A stretch of DNA of 10,883 nucleotides from AP-15 sp035570935 (GCA_035570935.1 DATMKU010000427.1:1-10883), one strand, 5' to 3'. Counted from the stretch's first letter, positions 1 through 6,830 are shown. Program-made: numbers and translations. Notes: generated by a model from the sequence alone, not told the origin.

Positions 1-326
1 ACCGCGAGACCCGGCGGTTTGTTGAGCGCGATGACGGCGTCGTCGCGGTGCAGGATCGCCGCCTGCAGCATCGCCGCGTCGGCCGGCAATACCGGGCGCG
101 GCGGGGATGCGGCGCCGGCCGCGGCGGCGTCCAATGGCGGCACGCGGATCGCCTGCCCCGGCATCACCCGGTCGCCGGCTTTGGCGCGCTTGCCGTCGAC
201 CCGGATCTGGCCGGTGCGCAGCAGCTTTTCGAGCCGGCCGTGAGCGAGTGCCGGGTAGTGCCGCTTGAACCAGCGGTCGAGGCGCAGCGCGCTGTCGTCG
301 CCGGAAATGGTTATTGTTTTATTCAT
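1..326 (-). CDS. RluC/RluD-family 23S rRNA pseudouridine synthase, N-terminal part
   Basis: The first 108 residues of a pseudouridine synthase are present; the gene continues past the left edge. Enzymes of this family isomerise specific uridines in 23S rRNA to pseudouridine during ribosome maturation. Residues about 13-65 form an S4-type RNA-binding domain (RLDRWFKRHYP, then RLEKLLRTGQIRVDGKRAK). A linker rich in Ala and Pro follows, and then the family's typical entry to the catalytic domain, ILHRDDAVIALNKPPGLA (residues 91-108). The catalytic Asp motif would lie outside the window, so activity cannot be confirmed. The ATG at 326 is the only sensible start; the ribosome binding site before it is weak. 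The gene reads in the same direction as rarA but is separated from it by 190 bp with two repeat copies, so it may have its own promoter. The S4 domain points to RluC/D rather than RluA, but which of these it is cannot be told. Confidence 0.9.
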   Translation of the reverse strand, partial: MNKTITISGDDSALRLDRWFKRHYPALAHGRLEKLLRTGQIRVDGKRAKAGDRVMPGQAIRVPPLDAAAAGAASPPRPVLPADAAMLQAAILHRDDAVIALNKPPGLA

Positions 327-383
327 CCGGTCAATCCCCACAGCCCGCTCGGTTGCCGCCGATCCTCGGCAAGCGCTGGGGAA

Positions 384-416
384 GTCGCGAGATTGCTTTG
401 CTGCGCTCGCAATGAC
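384..416 (-). repeat. REP-like palindromic repeat, copy A
   Basis: Read on the minus strand this is GTCATTGCGAGCGCAGCAAA followed by GCAATCTCGCGAC. It lies in the rarA to rluC-like gap and faces copy B at 487-515 in the opposite orientation; the first 12 bases of the two copies are identical. Repeats starting GTCATTGCGAGC and ending near CAATCTC are widespread in intergenic regions of proteobacteria, especially alphaproteobacteria. The paired inverted layout is the usual form for such elements and may let the transcript fold into a long hairpin. Confidence 0.7.
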
Positions 417-486
417 AGCCCCGCACATAGCGACCATCGCTGTCGTCGCGCCGGCAGCCGCGATTTGGGAGCGACAGGAAATTCGG

Positions 487-515
487 TCATTGCGAGCCGA
501 AGCGAAGCGATCTCG
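487..515 (+). repeat. REP-like palindromic repeat, copy B
   Basis: The plus strand reads GTCATTGCGAGCCGAAGCGA then AGCGATCTCG. It is the inverted partner of copy A (384-416), differing after base 12 by a few substitutions and one indel. It ends one base before the rarA stop codon (517-519), so the pair sits just downstream of rarA and could stabilise or attenuate its transcript, as REP elements are known to do. That role is inference. Confidence 0.7.
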
Positions 516-516
516 G

Positions 517-1812
517 TCATCCCGGCTCGGCCGGGCGGTCGCGGAGCTTTTCCCAATAATCGAGCCGCTTTTTGATCTCGCGCTCGAAGCCGCGCTCGCC
601 CGGCCGGTAAAAGCTGCGCCGCGCGACCCCGTCGGGGAAATAGTTCTGCCCCGAAAACCCTTCCTCGGTGGCGTGGTCGTAGACGTAGCCCCGGCCGTAG
701 CCGAGATTGCGCATCAGGCGGGTCGGCGCGTTCAGGATGTGCATCGGCGGCATCAACGAGCCGGTCTCGCGCGCCATCTGCCGTGCCTCGCCGAACGCGG
801 TGTAGGCGGCGTTCGACTTGGGGGTGGTCGCGAGATAGATCACGCATTGCGCGATCGCCAATTCGCCTTCGGGCGAGCCGAGCCGGTCGTAGGTGTCCCA
901 GGCGGCGAGCGCCTGAACTACCGCCTGCGGATCGGCGAGCCCGATATCCTCGACCGCGGCGCGGGTCAGCCGGCGCAAGATGTAGATCGGGTCCTCGCCG
1001 CCGGCCAGCATCCGAGCGAGCCAATAGAGCGCCGCGTCGGTGTCCGAGCCGCGCAGCGATTTGTGCAACGCGCTGATCAGGTTGTAATGGCCTTCCTGGG
1101 CCTTGTCGTAGAGTGGGGCGCGCTGCTGGACGAGCCGCGCGAGCTCAGCGGGATCGAGCAGCCGCTCGGCCGGAAGGCGGGCGATCTCCTCGACGAGGTT
1201 GAGCAGAAAGCGGCCGTCGCCATCGGCCATCGCGCGCAACGCGGTGCGCGCATCCGCGGTCAGCGGCAGCTTGCTGCCGAGTGCCGCCTCGGCGCGGCCG
1301 AGCAGCGTTTCGAGATCGTCGTCGCCGAGCCGGCGCAACACCAGCACCTGGGCGCGCGACAACAACGCGCCGATCAGCTCGAAGGACGGGTTCTCGGTCG
1401 TCGCCCCGACGAGGATCACGGTGCCGTCCTCGACGACCGGCAAGAATGCGTCCTGCTGGGCGCGGTTGAAGCGGTGGATCTCGTCGACAAAGAGCAAGGT
1501 GCCGCGGCCGATCTCGCGGCGTTTGCGCGCGGCGTCGAACACCCGGCGCAGGTCGGCGACGCCGGAAAACACAGCCGACAGCGGCTCGAATTCGAGATCG
1601 GTGCCGTGCGCCAGCAGGCGCGCGACCGTGGTCTTGCCGCAGCCCGGCGGCCCCCACAGGATCATCGAGGACAGCTGGCGGCTGGCCATCATGCGCCCGA
1701 TCGGGCCATCGGAGCCCAACAGATGATCCTGCCCGACCACCTCCGCGAGGCTCTTTGGCCGCAGCCGGTCGGCGAGCGGGCGCGGCGCCTGGTTTTCGAA
1801 GAGGGTGGTCAT
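517..1812 (-). CDS. rarA: Replication-associated recombination protein A (AAA+ ATPase)
   Basis: This is RarA (also MgsA), an AAA+ ATPase related to clamp loaders that acts at stalled replication forks and gaps with RecA and SSB. The 431-residue length is normal for the family. Visible motifs: the N-terminal RPLADRLRPKSLAEVVGQ (11-28), Walker A GPPGCGKTT (54-62), Walker B LLFVDEIHRFN (106-116), sensor 1 VGATTENPSFEL (135-146) and the arginine-finger segment SRAQ (152-155). The C-terminal tetramerisation part carries the family signature SALHKSLRGSDTDAALYWLA (247-266), followed by ARMLAGGEDP and AVEDIGLADP. The ATG at 1812 gives the standard N-terminus MTTLFENQAPRPLADRL. The gene lies 160 bp downstream of hicB and ends next to repeat copy B. 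No missing residues are seen. Confidence 0.97.
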   Translation of the reverse strand: MTTLFENQAPRPLADRLRPKSLAEVVGQDHLLGSDGPIGRMMASRQLSSMILWGPPGCGKTTVARLLAHGTDLEFEPLSAVFSGVADLRRVFDAARKRREIGRGTLLFVDEIHRFNRAQQDAFLPVVEDGTVILVGATTENPSFELIGALLSRAQVLVLRRLGDDDLETLLGRAEAALGSKLPLTADARTALRAMADGDGRFLLNLVEEIARLPAERLLDPAELARLVQQRAPLYDKAQEGHYNLISALHKSLRGSDTDAALYWLARMLAGGEDPIYILRRLTRAAVEDIGLADPQAVVQALAAWDTYDRLGSPEGELAIAQCVIYLATTPKSNAAYTAFGEARQMARETGSLMPPMHILNAPTRLMRNLGYGRGYVYDHATEEGFSGQNYFPDGVARRSFYRPGERGFEREIKKRLDYWEKLRDRPAEPG

Positions 1813-1972
1813 CGGCGCGTACTATGTGGAGAGTGATCGTACCTCACACCACTGGCGCGACTGTCCTGGGGCATCGGCGTGATGTTCGCTCTTGGGTTAG
1901 TGAGGTCCCACGTTCCCTCTTCGAGTTCATCATTTCGCCAAGCGTGAGTGGCCCTACCCCGCCTTGGCGTTT

Positions 1973-2398
1973 TCATGCGGCTTCAATCACGATGCCGATG
2001 CGCTTGCCGAGCAGGCGAAGCGCCGCATCGACTTGATTGATCCGGCTGTGGTGAAGCGGGTCGCGAAGCCGCCGCACCGTCTTTTCATCCGTGCCGAGCT
2101 GCCGCGCCAAAGCAACGTTCGAGACCCCGGCGGCGAGCATGGCGTCGTGCAATGCGAGCTTTGCCGCAACGAGAGGGGGTACATAGGCAATAGGGCGGCC
2201 GTCAGCCGGGGAGGGGTGCGGCAGCGGTTCGGCGCGGTCTGTGTAAAAGGAAAGAGCGGTCACCAGCGCATCCTCCGCCATCGTCGCCGCTTCTTTCTGG
2301 GTGTCCCCCTGCGTGATCGCCTCCGGCACGTCCGGGAAGGTGGCAGTGAAACCACCCTCGGGCTGCGGGAGCAACTCATAGGGAAAGGCGTAGCGCAT
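1973..2398 (-). CDS. hicB: HicB-type antitoxin
   Basis: HicB proteins neutralise the HicA mRNA interferase and repress their own operon. The 141-residue protein has the two expected parts. Residues 3-50 match the degenerate RNase H-like HicB fold (YELLPQPEGGFTATFPDVPE, then AITQGDTQKEA and a helix). After a Pro-rich linker (58-75), residues about 76-135 form a DNA-binding domain with a helix-turn-helix near VSNVALARQLGTDEKTVRRL (92-111). The start at 2398 is set by GAGGAA, which overlaps the last codons and stop of hicA about a dozen bases upstream, so translation of the two is probably coupled. The HTH-bearing form is the autorepressor type; operators would be expected upstream of hicA. The domain layout and the hicA neighbour make the call firm. 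Confidence 0.93.
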   Translation of the reverse strand: MRYAFPYELLPQPEGGFTATFPDVPEAITQGDTQKEAATMAEDALVTALSFYTDRAEPLPHPSPADGRPIAYVPPLVAAKLALHDAMLAAGVSNVALARQLGTDEKTVRRLRDPLHHSRINQVDAALRLLGKRIGIVIEAA

Positions 2399-2404
2399 AC
2401 CGAT

Positions 2405-2614
2405 TTATTCCTCGATCTCCTCGGGCTTTAGCCCGAGTTGTTTCAAAATGCCGTGCAAGGTTCCGATTTTCAGATCGGTCCGATGCCGGCCTACGACCGA
2501 GCGTCGGCCGGCGAGTGCGACCTTCGTATGGTTCTTGCCTTCCGATATCTCGAAGTCCAGACCGCGCCTCACCGCGAGCCGACGCAGGCGCCGCAAAAGC
2601 TCAGCCGGCTTCAT
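2405..2614 (-). CDS. hicA: HicA-type mRNA interferase toxin
   Basis: HicA toxins are small double-stranded-RNA-binding-like ribonucleases that cleave mRNA and tmRNA independently of ribosomes. This 69-residue protein has the family pattern: an N-terminal helix (MKPAELLRRLRRLA), a strand ending in GKNHTKV with the catalytic His at position 29, then VVGRHRTDLKIGTLHGILKQ (40-59), matching the usual 'H..(D/E)L..GTLRSILKQAGL' segment. The N-terminus is more basic than usual (LRRLRRLAVRRGLDF). The stop is 6 bp before hicB, and the order toxin first is the standard one. The gene starts 32 bp after the lipB stop on the same strand, so lipB transcription could read into the module. The toxin looks intact: the key His and the C-terminal motif are both present. 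Confidence 0.9.
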   Translation of the reverse strand: MKPAELLRRLRRLAVRRGLDFEISEGKNHTKVALAGRRSVVGRHRTDLKIGTLHGILKQLGLKPEEIEE

Positions 2615-2646
2615 CTACTCGAATGTCGGACAGTTGTGCCCGATTA

Positions 2647-3369
2647 TCAAGCGTGGGCCAGCTTGGTCGGAATGCCGGTGATGGTTTCGGGCGCGCATAC
2701 CGACGGTGACCCGAAGACCGGATCGAAGGTCGCGCGCAGGGCGATGTCGACATCGGTCATGGTTGCGGCGATGCCGAGGGCGGCGAGCGAGGTGACGCCG
2801 TGCCCGGAAAGCTCGGGGTCGATGCCGCAGGGGATGATGCCGCGGTAATGGTCGAGATCGGGGTCGATGTTGATCGCCATCCCGTGATAGGTCACCCAGC
2901 GCCGCACCCGCACCCCGATCGCGGCGATCTTGGCCTCGCCGAGCCCGACGCGAACCCAGATGCCGACGCGACCCTCGCGGCGCTCGCCGACGACGCCGAA
3001 ATGCGCCAAGGCGCGGATGCCCCATTCTTCGAGCTGGTGGACATAGCAGCGCACATCGGCGCCCCGCCGCGCGAGGTCGAGCATCACATAGACGACGCGC
3101 TGGCCCGGCCCGTGATAGGTGTAATGCCCGCCGCGGCCGGCGCGGTAGACCGGAAAGCGGCCGGGCTCCAACAGGTCCTCGTCGCGCGCGCTGGTGCCGG
3201 CGGTGTAGAGCGGCGGATGCTCGAGCAGCCAGACGAGCTCGGGTGCTGTGCCGGCGCGGATCGCCGCCACCCGGCCCTCCATTTCGGCGACGGCCTCGGC
3301 GTAAGGGACCGCCGCCGGGCTCGCGCGCCACTCGATCCGATCCAAGCCGATCGCCGTCCCTGGGCCCAT
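2647..3369 (-). CDS. lipB: Octanoyl-[acyl-carrier-protein]:protein N-octanoyltransferase
   Basis: LipB moves the octanoyl group from octanoyl-ACP to the lipoyl domains of enzymes such as pyruvate dehydrogenase and glycine cleavage H protein; LipA then inserts sulphur. The 240 residues carry every family hallmark: LLEHPPLYTAGTSA (48-61), RGGHYTYHGPGQ (79-90), the catalytic Lys in GEAKIAAIGVRVRRW (Lys147), YHGMAINI (161-168) and the catalytic Cys in GIIPCGI (Cys181). The ATG at 3369 gives a normal N-terminal length; the ribosome binding site before it is weak. The gene is transcribed away from tRNA-Leu, with 75 bp between them, and is followed by hicA. lipA is not in the window, as is common in alphaproteobacteria. 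Confidence 0.96.
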   Translation of the reverse strand: MGPGTAIGLDRIEWRASPAAVPYAEAVAEMEGRVAAIRAGTAPELVWLLEHPPLYTAGTSARDEDLLEPGRFPVYRAGRGGHYTYHGPGQRVVYVMLDLARRGADVRCYVHQLEEWGIRALAHFGVVGERREGRVGIWVRVGLGEAKIAAIGVRVRRWVTYHGMAINIDPDLDHYRGIIPCGIDPELSGHGVTSLAALGIAATMTDVDIALRATFDPVFGSPSVCAPETITGIPTKLAHA

Positions 3370-3444
3370 GCTGCTTGATATGGTAGCGCGGATTTGCTAA
3401 TCACGCCGCCTCGCGAGCGGGATGCGAGACAGTCCCCCTGCCGT

Positions 3445-3531
3445 GCGGTCGTGGCGGAATTGGTAGACGCGCAGCGTTGAGGTCGCTGTGGGGGAAACTC
3501 CGTGGAAGTTCGAGTCTTCTCGACCGCACCA
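3445..3531 (+). tRNA. tRNA-Leu, anticodon GAG, CCA encoded
   Basis: The sequence folds as a class II tRNA. The acceptor arm GCGGTCG (3445-3451) pairs perfectly with CGACCGC (3521-3527), followed by discriminator A and an encoded CCA. The D arm is GCGGAATTGGTAGACGC. The anticodon stem CAGCG/CGCTG (3472-3476 with 3484-3488) encloses the loop TTGAGGT, giving anticodon GAG at 3479-3481, which reads CUC and CUU. A long variable arm (GGGGGAAACTCC) and the T loop TTCGAGT complete the leucine form. Confidence 0.97.
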
Positions 3532-3642
3532 AGCCCGCACGAGCCGATAATCCTTTCGGGAAAGGGACAGTCGCGAGCGCGAACGCCGGTTTGATTTTGG
3601 GCTCGCCGGCGCCATTTACCGAGTTCGTTCAGGACAAAGAAG

Positions 3643-3768
3643 ATGAAGATCGTCAATTCGCTCAAATCGCTGAAAAAGCGCGACAAGAATTGCCGCATCG
3701 TGCGGCGCAAGGGCCGCGTTTACGTGATCAACAAGACCAACCCGCGCTACAAGGCGCGCCAGGGCTGA
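3643..3768 (+). CDS. rpmJ: 50S ribosomal protein bL36
   Basis: This gene of 41 codons begins MKIVNSLKSLKKRDKNCRIV and ends RVYVINKTNPRYKARQG. It is the long-type bL36 found as a stand-alone gene in many alphaproteobacteria, a very small, strongly basic protein of the large subunit. In place of the full four-ligand zinc ribbon only Cys17 is present, so it is the zinc-independent form. An AGGA sits about ten bases before the ATG. The gene lies 111 bp after tRNA-Leu and 34 bp before glcD on the same strand; no clear terminator is visible on either side, so read-through into glcD is possible. Confidence 0.95.
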   Translation: MKIVNSLKSLKKRDKNCRIVRRKGRVYVINKTNPRYKARQG

Positions 3769-3802
3769 GCGCGGCCCCGCCAGCGGCCGGCGGACCGACC
3801 GC

Positions 3803-5290
3803 ATGAAGATGCCGAGGCCCGATGCCGCGGTGTTGCAGCGGCGCAGCGAAATCGTCGAGGCGCTGCGGCGGATCGTGCCGGGAGAGGGTGTCATCGCGTC
3901 TGAGGTGGAGCGGCGCGCCTATGAGAGCGACGGGCTGACCGCCTACCGTCAATTGCCGATGGTCGTCGTGCTGCCGTCGCGGGTCGAGGAAGTCGCGGCG
4001 GTAGTGCGCTACTGCAAGGACATCGGCGTCAAGATCGTGCCGCGCGGCGCCGGGACGTCATTGTCGGGCGGCGCCTTGCCGCTCGCCGACGGCGTCTTGC
4101 TCGGCATGGCCAAGTTCAACCGCATTCTCGAAATCGACTACGACAATCGCTGCGTCGTCGCCCAGCCCGGCGTCACCAACTTGGCATTGACCCAGGCGGT
4201 CGAGCAGGCCGGCTTTTATTATGCGCCCGACCCGTCGAGCCAGATCGCCTGCACGATCGGCGGCAATGTCGCCGAGAATTCGGGCGGGGTGCATTGCCTC
4301 AAATACGGGCTCACGACCAACAACATCCTCGGCATCAAGATGGTGACGATTGAAGGCGAGGTGATTCGCCTCGGCGGCAAGCATTTCGACGCCGAGGGCT
4401 ACGATCTGTTGGGGGTGATGACCGGGTCCGAGGGGCTGCTCGGCGTCGTCACGGAGGTGACGGTGCGGATATTGCCCAAGCCGACAGCGGCGCGCGCCTT
4501 GCTGATCGGCTTTGCCAGCGCCGAGGATGCCGGCGAGTGCGTCGCCGCGGTGATCGGCGGCGGGATCATCCCGAGCGGCATGGAGATGATGGACCGGCCG
4601 GCGATCCACGCCGCCGAGGCCTTTGTGCGGGTCGGCTATCCGCTCGATGTCGAGGCGTTGCTGATCGTCGAACTCGACGGGCCGCCGGCTGAGATCGACC
4701 ATCTGATCGCCAAGGTCGAGGCGATCGCCCGCGATCACCGGGCGACGACGATCCGAATCAGCGGCGACGATGCCGAGCGGCTGGCGTTCTGGTCGGGGAG
4801 GAAGGCGGCGTTCCCCGCGGTCGGCCGGATTTCGCCCGATTATTATTGCATGGACGGGACGATCCCGCGCGGCCGGCTGGCAGAGGTGCTGAGCCGCATG
4901 CGCGGATTGTCGGAGCAATACGGGCTCGGCGTCGCCAACGTGTTTCACGCCGGCGACGGCAACCTCCACCCGCTGATCCTGTACGACGCCAACAAGCAGG
5001 GCGAGATCGAACGCGCCGAGGCGTTCGGGTCCGAAATCCTGCGGCTGTGCGTCGAAGTCGGCGGCGTCTTGACCGGGGAGCACGGCGTCGGCGTCGAAAA
5101 GCGCGATTTGATGGGGACGATGTTCAACGAGAGCGACCTCGCGCATCAGCAGCGGGTCAAATGCGCGTTCGACCCCGACGGTTTGCTGAACCCCGGCAAG
5201 GTCTTTCCGCAGCTCCATCGCTGCGCCGAACTCGGCCGCTTGCACGTCCGCGCCGGCCGCCTGCCCTTCCCCGACCTGCCGCGATTCTGA
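3803..5290 (+). CDS. glcD: Glycolate oxidase (dehydrogenase) FAD-linked subunit
   Basis: GlcD is the catalytic flavoprotein of the membrane-associated glycolate dehydrogenase, which oxidises glycolate to glyoxylate with GlcE and GlcF. The 495 residues match the usual length. The FAD-binding PCMH domain (about 50-230) shows VPRGAGTSLSGGALPL (79-94), YYAPDPSSQIACTIGGNVAE (139-158) and GSEGLLGVVTEVTVRILPKP (208-227). The FAD-oxidase C-terminal domain (about 230-470) shows NVFHAGDGNLHPLI (379-392), GGVLTGEHGVGVEKRDLM (420-437) and FDPDGLLNPGKVFP (456-469). The start at 3803 (MKMPRP) is preferred; a second ATG two codons on is equally possible. The related D-lactate dehydrogenases share these motifs, but the presence of glcE and glcF further along supports glycolate. 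The usual direct hand-over to glcE is broken by two unrelated genes. Confidence 0.95.
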   Translation: MKMPRPDAAVLQRRSEIVEALRRIVPGEGVIASEVERRAYESDGLTAYRQLPMVVVLPSRVEEVAAVVRYCKDIGVKIVPRGAGTSLSGGALPLADGVLLGMAKFNRILEIDYDNRCVVAQPGVTNLALTQAVEQAGFYYAPDPSSQIACTIGGNVAENSGGVHCLKYGLTTNNILGIKMVTIEGEVIRLGGKHFDAEGYDLLGVMTGSEGLLGVVTEVTVRILPKPTAARALLIGFASAEDAGECVAAVIGGGIIPSGMEMMDRPAIHAAEAFVRVGYPLDVEALLIVELDGPPAEIDHLIAKVEAIARDHRATTIRISGDDAERLAFWSGRKAAFPAVGRISPDYYCMDGTIPRGRLAEVLSRMRGLSEQYGLGVANVFHAGDGNLHPLILYDANKQGEIERAEAFGSEILRLCVEVGGVLTGEHGVGVEKRDLMGTMFNESDLAHQQRVKCAFDPDGLLNPGKVFPQLHRCAELGRLHVRAGRLPFPDLPRF

Positions 5291-5338
5291 GCGGTAGGGT
5301 TGTCGCGCACAGTGAAGATAAAGCATCGTGTCAAACTA

Positions 5339-6169
5339 ATGGAAGCGACCGACATTTATTTGGTTCCATATCACTCGTACGAGCCGGATCACCGGTTCAG
5401 TTTGGCTTCCGGTCGTTTTGCAGAAGTCGAAAGAGCAATTGCCGCTCGGGAATGGCCGTATGATAACGGGGATGATCCTTCGTTCTTCGCATTACGCCAC
5501 GATGACGGGTTATTGACCTGGGGTGTTTGTCGTCGAGACGTGAGAACCAAAATTCGAGAGGGAAGCATCTGTGTATTTGTCGCGTTCACGAAGGACGGGG
5601 AACTGATTCGATATCGAATGAGCGCCGTTGCAACCGTCGCGGAGAAGCTGGATCGGCGACAGATTTTTGTCGACAGGCGGTTTCAGGGCAAAACATACAT
5701 AAACATTTTGATTAGACCCGGCATCGATGGCTGGAAATACGATGAGAACGACCGTCACGAAGACCACCGGCACAGCGATTGGCTGTGGCGGATGTCAGAC
5801 CATATGAATATGAACAAGAAACAATTTGCAGACAGATACGCGGAGATCTACAAGGTTGAATGTTTCTCAGATCCAGGAATGATGATCGCGAGAAACTATG
5901 TCTTGTTTTCCGAAGAAACGGATAAGACTTACATATCGTGCCAACCGCCGCTTGTGGCGATAGCCGAAAACGGCGAGCATGAACGATGGGTATCGGCCGA
6001 TTTGAGAACGTTGACCGTGGACACCGCGGCTGAACTGCATCATATGCATCGCAATTTTCTTCGCAGCAAAGGACGCGGTTACACGCATAGACAACTTACA
6101 TTTAAGCTGCCGCCGAACCGAGCCATTGAATGGCGGCAATCGCTCATCTCTGCTTTACGTCGGTCATGA
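5339..6169 (+). CDS. Orphan protein of unknown function, possibly Nmad2/EVE-like fold
   Basis: I do not recognise this gene with certainty. From the ATG at 5339 it encodes 276 residues (MEATDIYLVPYHSYEPDH...). The frame is open back to a TTG at 5300, which would add 13 residues, but the ATG gives a natural beta-strand N-terminus. No strong ribosome binding site is seen for either. There is no signal peptide or membrane segment. Strand-rich blocks include LLTWGVCRRDVRTKIREGS (58-76), CVFVAF, then ELIRYRMSAVATV (88-100), a His-rich HEDHRHSDWLW (140-150) and NYVLFSEETDKTYISC (186-201). The order 'LT.GVC...R...EGS', 'L.Y.M.V', an H/W block, then 'VLFS' recalls nucleotide-modification-associated Nmad2-type proteins of the PUA/EVE class; this is inference. 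Sample 60-base stretches have 31 and 28 G+C, well below the flanking genes, which suggests transfer. It separates glcD from glcE and converges on gfa. Confidence 0.75.
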   Translation: MEATDIYLVPYHSYEPDHRFSLASGRFAEVERAIAAREWPYDNGDDPSFFALRHDDGLLTWGVCRRDVRTKIREGSICVFVAFTKDGELIRYRMSAVATVAEKLDRRQIFVDRRFQGKTYINILIRPGIDGWKYDENDRHEDHRHSDWLWRMSDHMNMNKKQFADRYAEIYKVECFSDPGMMIARNYVLFSEETDKTYISCQPPLVAIAENGEHERWVSADLRTLTVDTAAELHHMHRNFLRSKGRGYTHRQLTFKLPPNRAIEWRQSLISALRRS

Positions 6170-6206
6170 GCTTCGAGCTTTTGGCCTCATAATGTCTCAA
6201 AGTCTC

Positions 6207-6302
6207 GCGCCGATGTGGGGGGATTGACGCGGCGTCGGGCGCTATCGCGAGAAAAGGCTGTCGCGAGATTGCGCCGTCGCGCCCACAATCACATCGGGGC
6301 GC
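6207..6302. repeat. Structured convergent gap with a long inverted repeat
   Basis: This lies between the converging 3' ends of the orphan gene (6169) and the gfa-like gene (6344). CCGATGTG at 6210-6217 is the inverse of CACATCGG at 6290-6297, and GATTG (6222-6226) is the inverse of CAATC (6286-6290), so the two sides can fold as one bulged stem. Inside are the short perfect palindrome GACGC-G-GCGTC (6226-6236) and GTCGCGAGATTGC (6260-6272), which is identical to 13 bases of repeat copy A (384-396). It may be a decayed repeat of that family acting as a bidirectional terminator. No T-run follows, so an intrinsic terminator is not shown. Confidence 0.4.
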
Positions 6303-6343
6303 GACTCGCTTGGCGCGCCATCGCATTTCGACCTGCCGCGGTT

Positions 6344-6781
6344 CTAGTCCCGCGGCGGATATTCCGCATATTGCGGCAGATCGTCGGTGATCTCGAACCA
6401 CGGCGCCTTGCTGCCGACAAAGACATGGCAGGCGGGCGGGATGTGGGGATCGTCGAGGATGGCCAACGGAATTCCGTATTCGGACAGAGTTCGGGGAAAT
6501 TCGGCGGCTTTGTTCCAGTTCGGCCCCGCCCGGTTGAGGATCGGCGAGCCGCATTCGCCGCAGAAGCCGCGCAGGAAACCGCTCGGGCCTTCGTAGTATT
6601 TGACCAGCTGCTCGCCGTCGACCCAGCGGAAGTCTTCGATCCTCACGCGAACCCGGCTGCGGAAGGCCGCGCCGTGCTGCTTGCGGCATTGCGAGCAGTG
6701 GCAATTGAGCGGGCCTGACAGCGGACCGGCAATCTCGAACTTCACGCCGCCGCACTGGCAGCTTCCCCGGATCGTGGGCAT
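6344..6781 (-). CDS. GFA/CENP-V-family zinc-binding protein
   Basis: The 145-residue protein is a member of the family named after glutathione-dependent formaldehyde-activating enzyme. Its cysteines are in the usual places: CQCGGVKFEI (Cys8, Cys10), NCHCSQCRKQHGAAF (Cys27, 29, 32) and FCGECGSPIL (Cys74, 77), which together bind one or two structural zincs. The C-terminal half (PPACHVFVGSKAPWFEITDD then LPQYAEYPP) is also typical. Most members have no proven reaction, and glutathione-formaldehyde activity should not be assumed. The start at 6781 is fixed by a strong AGGAGG eight bases or so upstream; the open frame extends further but without support. It is antisense to the glc genes and divergent from glcE, only 49 bp away. 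A link to C1 or C2 oxidation is conceivable but unproven. Confidence 0.9.
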   Translation of the reverse strand: MPTIRGSCQCGGVKFEIAGPLSGPLNCHCSQCRKQHGAAFRSRVRVRIEDFRWVDGEQLVKYYEGPSGFLRGFCGECGSPILNRAGPNWNKAAEFPRTLSEYGIPLAILDDPHIPPACHVFVGSKAPWFEITDDLPQYAEYPPRD

Positions 6782-6830
6782 CGCGACACCTCCTCTTGGC
6801 ACGTTCCGCCATAAGGCGTTAAGTCCCATT
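6782..6830. promoter_or_regulatory. Divergent gfa-glcE intergenic region with small palindrome
   Basis: These 49 bp must hold the translation signals of both gfa-like (minus) and glcE (plus). The gfa side has AGGAGG at 6789-6794 read on the minus strand. A small dyad, CGCC-ATAA-GGCG (6807-6818), sits in the middle and could be an operator for a shared regulator. No convincing -35/-10 pair is visible for glcE, so its promoter may lie inside the gfa coding region. Confidence 0.3.

Noticed and set aside
265..1836. A 523-codon open frame on the plus strand opposite rarA
   Set aside because: It is a GC-rich antisense shadow with Arg/Ala/Gly-rich low-complexity sequence; rarA on the other strand has every family motif.
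1813..1972. Possible small gene or RNA between hicB and rarA
   Set aside because: No open frame with a ribosome binding site and no convincing hairpin were seen; it is probably only the rarA promoter region.
3551..3564. Hairpin CCTTT-CGGG-AAAGG after tRNA-Leu as a terminator
   Set aside because: The stem has only five base pairs and there is no T-run, so it is not reported as a terminator.
4058..5326. A 422-codon minus-strand open frame opposite glcD
   Set aside because: Antisense shadow of a clear glcD gene; no recognisable domain.
6600..6830. N-terminal extension of glcE to 6600
   Set aside because: This part is antisense to the GFA-family gene and not like GlcE; the GTG at 6831 gives a normal N-terminus.
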